The notes under the pieces were generated by a model, which was given only the letters and a program-made list of their open reading frames with translations, did no database searches and had not been told where the DNA came from. Shown here piece by piece: positions 58,992 through 64,000 of a stretch of DNA of 64,000 nucleotides. The stretch is from Drosophila pseudoobscura. Its lineage: Eukaryota > Arthropoda > Insecta > Diptera > Drosophilidae. A program made the translations under genes and the position numbers. The stretch spans positions 6,200,001 to 6,264,000 of the forward strand of contig NC_046680.1 in NCBI RefSeq assembly GCF_009870125.1, in the 5' to 3' direction. Each line of letters begins with the position of its first letter. The stretch's first letter is position 1.

Positions 58992-59014
58992 TTTAGGTTT
59001 AGGTTTAGGTTTAG
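58992..59014. repeat. (TTTAGG)n tract
   Basis: About four tandem TTTAGG units, embedded in AT-rich sequence. Confidence 0.8.
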
Positions 59015-60096
59015 ATTTGATTATTCTTGAATAATGCAATGGAATTGATTAGCTAACAAATCGATTGGTGGCGAGTGTGCAAAAAGTTTGTTAATTGTAA
59101 AATTTGTAACATGCTGTTTATTCGTTTTGATTTTGTTTTAACTAGAGTTACTTTTAAGTATAAAATTGTAATGCAATATCGCATCGCATCGCACTGCATG
59201 GCATTGCTTTCATATGTATTGATGTATGTATAATTATTCGATCTTCAGTTAACTCTTGATACCCGATCAACTTTAGCATATTTTTATTGTTTTTTTGTTT
59301 TGTTTGATTTCGAGCAGCCGTAAGTCGCAGTTCTGCTTAAGAATATATCCGATTGATTTGAGTAAAGTTAGGCTTGATTAGGTTGGGTAGTTGGGGCTAA
59401 GAATTTAAGAACATGTGGCCTTCTTTTCAAGTTAGTCAAGAGATATAAAAAATACGTAGATTATAACATTCGATTAGTACAAGTAGGTATGTATAAATAT
59501 ATAAAAAGTACACAATGTGTAAATAAGACTAAGTCGATAGAGGAGCACGCAGCACTTCTTCTCATGCTCTTTTTCTGCACTGCACTGCTCTCTTTTCATC
59601 TCTTCTCTTCTCATCATTTTCATTTTAATTTTGTTATTTTTTTTTTTGTTTTTGGCAAAATCACAGGAGAATTAGAAATAATTAACATAAACTATGACAC
59701 ATGGCCGTGCTCAAGCGGCGGCTCAGGTGTGTCTGTGTGTGCTTGTTTGTGAAAAGCCGGAAAAACCACGAGTTGGATAAGCGGGACAACAATCATACAA
59801 GTGACGCGGCGCGACGAACCTCTCTCTTTGCCGATTGGAAAGATCCTTTGGATGGGTTCAAGTTCAACCATGCTTGCTTTCTTTATTTGCCTTCACTTTG
59901 ATTGGAGTTTGATTGTAATTGGTTTTAAGTTTTAGTTTTGATTTTGTTTTGAGGATTTGTAAGTTCATTAAGTGTATATTTGTATAATAAATTATGACTA
60001 TATATGCATGTATATATATGTATATAGATGTATACATTTAAGAAGTAAGTAGGAGGCGCATTATTTCACTTTTCAACTTAAGAGTAACTGCTTGCT

Positions 60097-60147
60097 CGAC
60101 TGACTGACTGACTGATTGATTGATTTACTGACTGACTGGCTGACTGA
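60097..60147. repeat. (GACT)n microsatellite
   Basis: Tandem GACT with a few GATT and GGCT variants, about 50 bp. Confidence 0.85.
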
Positions 60148-60312
60148 AATGGCTTGTTAGCAGCTTCATAACAATGCGATTCCCTGATCGCTGATCAACA
60201 AAAGTGACATTATCATGAGATTAATCGTGACAAAAAAAAGAAGAATGCATATATGCATGTACAAAAGAATAAATAAAACTGCATATAAAAATAATGATTC
60301 TCAGTAAGCCTA

Positions 60313-61583
60313 TTAAACGTCAACAACCATCTTCTTGTGTATGTCCGTGTTTCCAACCACCGAACAGAATTCGTCGAACGATATCTTGCCATCCTCATCC
60401 TTGTCCGCGAAACCGATTGTCTTGTCCACGATCTGTTGCAGTTGCGTGTCCTTCAGATTGTTGCCCACCATCATTTTTAAAACCTGCAAAAGTCAAATTT
60501 TTAGAGTAAGAGTTTTATATTCATCTTGGTGTCGTTTCGTTTAAGGGAGGAGCATTCGAAATCGGTAATTGCTTGCCTGAAAAAGTTCACCATTCGAAAT
60601 GTATCCATCGTTGTCCATGTCGTAGATGCGGAACGCGAAGCGCAGCTTCGACAGTTTATCACCCTTAACGCTGAACTGTGAGACGCCCTGGATGAACTCC
60701 TTAAAGTCCACCTCCCCGTTGCCATCGGCATCGAATATGTCGATCACGCGCTGCACCAGTGGATTCTGTTGCAGCTCCGGCAGCGACATGAACTCGTCCA
60801 CACTCAATGCCCCCGAATTGTCCAGATCCAGTTTGCGGAAACGTTTGCCCAAGCGTCGAATCTCATCGGCATCGACTGGTATGAGAAGATTACAATTTTT
60901 GGTCAGGGGTTATATCTCTAGGGTGCACCCCTACATAATTCAAATGTGAACAGTATTATTTATAGATTCAGATTGTCTGTCTGCCCATCATCAGAGATGA
61001 AACACAGTGTGACAAGAACAAGATTAGCATGTAAAAACGCTATAGACGATATTCCGACTACAAAATGGCAATCATAATAATATCATCTCAGGACTTCGAA
61101 GTGTACATAGGTGGGTGTTGGGGTTTGGATTTCCGTTGTTCCACGTTTCGCTTGCATTCCACTGAGTATTCCATATACAATGCCTGTGCATACCTACATA
61201 CCATTCATACATACACACATTTGCATATTCATAAACAGCTGCCGTACCGTTCAAATGACATTGACTGAAAAATGGTACTTACAATTGGAACACATTTCCA
61301 TGGGCAGTGATGTTTCGTTTCCCTGAAAATAAAATGGGGTAGATTATCACAGAAAGCACTAAAATTCGCAAATTTATTGCATCCGAAGGTATGATGAAGG
61401 GGAAGGGGGGTGCCAAGAGTCAGTTTCTTTTTCATTATTTTCCTTTCAAACGGGACACTGCCTGCGGGGCTCCCAGTCCCCTTCTCTCGCTCTCCCTCTC
61501 TATCGTCGTTTCACTTGGCCCCTCCATTCCCTTTTTGACACTTGCTCTTGAACATGTATTTCGGCTGGCCGTTTTTATTACCA
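60313..61583 (-). CDS. CanB2: Calcineurin B regulatory subunit
   Basis: Four coding exons on the minus strand: 61581-61583 (only the ATG), 61283-61322, 60577-60875 and 60313-60483, giving 170 residues, the exact family length. The N-terminus [14 protein letters not shown] carries the myristoylation signal. Four EF-hand loops are intact: [36 protein letters not shown] and [12 protein letters not shown]. It binds calcium and activates the calcineurin A phosphatase. The ATG at 61581-61583 is followed at once by a GTAATA donor, so the start codon is its own coding exon; Gly2 opens the next exon. The third intron (60484-60576) starts with GC (CAG|GCAAGC). CanB2 is chosen over CanB by recalled position on 2R. 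Confidence 0.93.
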
Positions 61584-61835
61584 TTTTGGTTTTTCCTTTT
61601 GTGGATTTCTTGGGTGCTATCTATAGTACAACTAATTTCGAGATTTTGCACTGCTCTGCTTTCACTCTCTCCGCTAATAATTCGGTGCTTTCTATTATAA
61701 TTTAATGCCTTCAAGTTTATTGCACATTCTCGTGACGCTTATTTGGCGCAGTATTATGGTTTTGTTGTTAAAAAAATTTAATTTTCTATTGTGCACTTGC
61801 AACGCAACACGAGTTCAATATACCGTCCGACCCTC

Positions 61836-63300
61836 AGAAATATACCGAAATATACCGACTCAATTTAAAAAAATACCGTAAATATACTGACGAGCTCAAG
61901 TTCTATTTTACATATTCCTCGTTTTTGATATTCCGTCGAATATTACCAGCTATATAGAGCATTTAGCCATGCCCACATAATTTTATACGATTAATGAATC
62001 AATTTTCTACAAGATTGGATAGTTTTTAATCCTTGCTTTTATTGTATTTATTGTAAAAAAAGGGTTTAAAGAAAATAGTTCAACAAAAAATCAGTCGCAA
62101 TGTTGCTGGCATTTGAAGACATGATGCGTGTATAGGCCTTTGTACACCCTATTTTGTTAATTTTATATGAAGATGAAACGTGATTTATAAAGACCTTTCC
62201 TAAAATTGATATTCTTTAGACATATTCAAGTTACATTATTAGTATCTTGTATATATTTATGTCGATCCTGATACCTACTGAGCCTTGGAAGTCAAACATA
62301 TTACCAATTCTATAACATCCATTCCCGCAGGGTATGTGTGCGTGGAATGGGACTCATTGTTGTGAACCGGTTATGACGACTAATTCTTGGTTAATCTTTC
62401 TTCCGTCGAATATTCCCAGCTATATAGATCTCTCAGTTTTGCCCAGACAATTTTATATGATAGCTGAATCAATTTTGATCAAGATTAACTATTTTTAAGT
62501 ACTTGCATGTTTTTTATTTTGATAAAAACACGATTTCAACAAAAATGTTCTATAGTCCCAGGTTGTGACGTCAATGTTGCTGGTATTTGCAGACTCATTT
62601 GTTGTCAACCAGGGTATGGGAGTTTATATACCCTATTTTGTGAATATTATATAAAGATACTGTTTTCCAATCTGCTTTCAAAAGTAATTAATAAAGGCCT
62701 TATTTTAGATAGCATTTTTTGGTCTATTCATGCATTTGATTAGTTATTTGTATATAAAACCTGATCCCTGTAGCGATTCTTTGTCTCTGAATGAGGACCA
62801 CTAATTGCAAAATATCGTTTAAAATAGATACTGACTAGTTTCTGCATGAATTAGAGCATGGGATGAAACACATTTCCGCAATTCTATATCATCCATTTCC
62901 CCAGGGTATGTGTGCATGGAATTAGCAACATGTTTGTGTATGGCATTGTTGCTAAAGCGAACTACGGCGAAATCAAATTCGATTCAAAATGACCAATTCT
63001 TTGTTCCGTAGAATAATACTATCTATATGGAACATTTAGCCATGCCAACTCAATTTGGTACGATTGATGAATCAATTCTATACATGATTGGTCTATTCGA
63101 AATACTTGCATTTATTGGATTTCTATATAACATTGAAAATTAAATTAATAGATTGACGAAATTGACAAAAATACCATGGGAGCGCGGCGAAAACCAGTAA
63201 TTCTACAGTATGACCCTCAGAAATATACCGAAACATACTGTCTCATTTTTAAAATATACCGTAAATATACTGACGAATTCAAGTTATATTTTACATATTC
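61836..63300. repeat. Degenerate tandem repeat, unit about 470-600 bp
   Basis: Three related units begin near 61932, 62403 and 63004 with CCGT(C/A)GAATA and an AGCTATATAG-like phrase, followed by GCCCACATAATTTTATACGA-like sequence and TGAATCAATTTT. A second shared block, CATCCATTCCC..GGGTATGTGTGC, lies near 62318 and 62890. The array is flanked by direct copies of GACCCTCAGAAATATACCGA at about 61841 and 63213. It is non-coding. A related fragment lies near 5250-5330. It may be a mobile-element derivative or a local satellite; family unknown. Confidence 0.65.
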
Positions 63301-63325
63301 CCAGCTATATAGCGTTCTACCATCA

Positions 63326-64000
63326 CTATGTGCTATCGATACTTGTGATCGAACATCTCGTCTCCGTATCCCGCCATTTTGCCGCAGTGAAATGAAAATT
63401 GTAAACGGGGCTCAGTACTCTGTCGACAACGCGATATTTTGCCAAAATCTTCCGCAGATGTACGATATCCCAAAGTACTGGGTACTCCCTGGCGGCGCTC
63501 ACTCTCGTCAGCAAATTGGCGGGGCATCCATCAGATATGATGCCCATCAGCCGGTTGGAGTACCCATGCCGTTTTATGGCCTCCAGCACCATGGATAGAC
63601 TGTCATCTATCTCCTCAGATCCCATTATCTTAGCCTCAACCATGGCCTGTGAAATAATGGTTATGTTTATACATAAATATATGAATAACATAATATATGT
63701 ATTTACTTACCAGCTTCATGTGCAGGTAATTGAAATTGGAGCCATCGAGGTTGAAACCTGCGATGGCCAGCACCTTCCACTTCCCGTGCCAATCCCATTT
63801 GACATGGAATTCGTTCAGAATGAGGACGAAGGGCTCTATCTCAAACTTCCGAAGATTGTGAAGCATGTTGATTTGGCCATCGTAGAGGTATCTCTCCTGA
63901 CTCTCCCGCTCTATAAAATTAACCGCCTTAACTACCTGTTGCTCAGATAAAGTACGCACAAAAGGTAACACAATTTGATGCATCATATCATGATCAAATC
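63326..64000 (-). CDS. Unrecognised protein, 3' part (gene continues beyond window)
   Basis: Two exons are visible on the minus strand, 63712-64000 (open to the window edge) and 63326-63646, joined by a 65 bp intron with GTAAGT donor and TTCACAG acceptor that keeps frame. The predicted part is about 203 residues and ends TETRCSITSIDST. It contains LNEFHVKWDWHGKWKVLAIA, then SEEIDDSLSMVLEAI and LMGIISDGCPANLL. I do not recognise a family; no membrane helix or zinc motif is evident, and it is not obviously a transposase. The stop codon lies about 25 bp from the repeat array border, so the repeat may have truncated or replaced the original C-terminus. Confidence 0.65.

Larger units (their letters stand above)
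58701..60312. other. Probable long CanB2 3' UTR
   Basis: It is AT-rich and contains a TTTAGG repeat, a GACT repeat and a minus-strand AATAAA (TTTATT at 58843-58848) that could end the calcineurin B transcript, implying a 3' UTR of about 1.5 kb. No other gene is supported. Confidence 0.45.

Noticed and set aside
63326-64000. Transposase interpretation of the terminal gene
   Set aside because: No DDE-type, zinc-finger or helix-turn-helix motif is visible and it has a short canonical host-type intron; left as unrecognised.

Overview
The window is insect nuclear DNA, almost certainly Drosophila and probably the obscura group (inferred from the DINE-1/Helitron-type repeat at the left edge and from how close the proteins are to D. 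melanogaster). Genes have short introns (mostly 55-120 bp), GT-AG splice sites and DRE or Motif 1-like core promoter elements. From memory, every gene I can name maps to D. melanogaster chromosome 2R, so this should be Muller element C.

Layout. 1-1110: a 442 bp palindromic repeat and a DINE-1-like Helitron fragment. 2.2-3.1 kb: an unrecognised protein gene with prohormone-like cleavage and amidation motifs. 3.7-4.7 kb and 5.8-6.7 kb: two divergently transcribed four-helix membrane protein genes. 7.4-16.0 kb: Dopey/DOP1. 17.7-21.2 kb: cytosolic methionyl-tRNA synthetase with three WHEP repeats. 21.6-22.4 kb: the complex I MWFE subunit with two alternative last exons. 22.8-25.3 kb: the receptor tyrosine kinase Nrk. 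26.1-26.5 kb: a secreted glycine-rich protein. 26.8-29.0 kb: an apolipoprotein D-like lipocalin. 30.9-32.4 kb: FKBP8 (zda). 33.2-34.4 kb: cathepsin D. 35.7-37.2 kb: the ABHD4/5-like hydrolase pummelig. 38.1-40.0 kb: TTLL12. 40.7-43.4 kb: the type I BMP receptor saxophone. 45.8-48.8 kb: the dynein-arm assembly factor kintoun (Nop17l). 49.5-56.4 kb: DNA polymerase zeta (mus205/REV3). 57.5-58.1 kb: a third four-helix membrane protein gene, with an intronless broken copy beside it. 60.3-61.6 kb: calcineurin B. 61.8-63.3 kb: a degenerate tandem repeat. 63.3-64.0 kb: the 3' end of an unrecognised multi-exon gene.

The genes are mostly independent housekeeping, signalling and neural genes, not one system. 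The most notable points are the duplicated terminal exon of ND-MWFE, a 36 nt cassette exon in saxophone that would add a furin-like basic site to the ectodomain, an FKBP8 splice choice that adds or removes the membrane anchor, three four-helix membrane genes sharing one intron-phase pattern plus an intronless copy, a GC-AG intron and an ATG-only coding exon in calcineurin B, and the unrecognised prohormone-like gene at the left end. Exon coordinates were derived by hand from splice signals and reading-frame continuity. I saw no retroviral, LTR or Polinton copies, no CRISPR array and no convincing tRNA gene.
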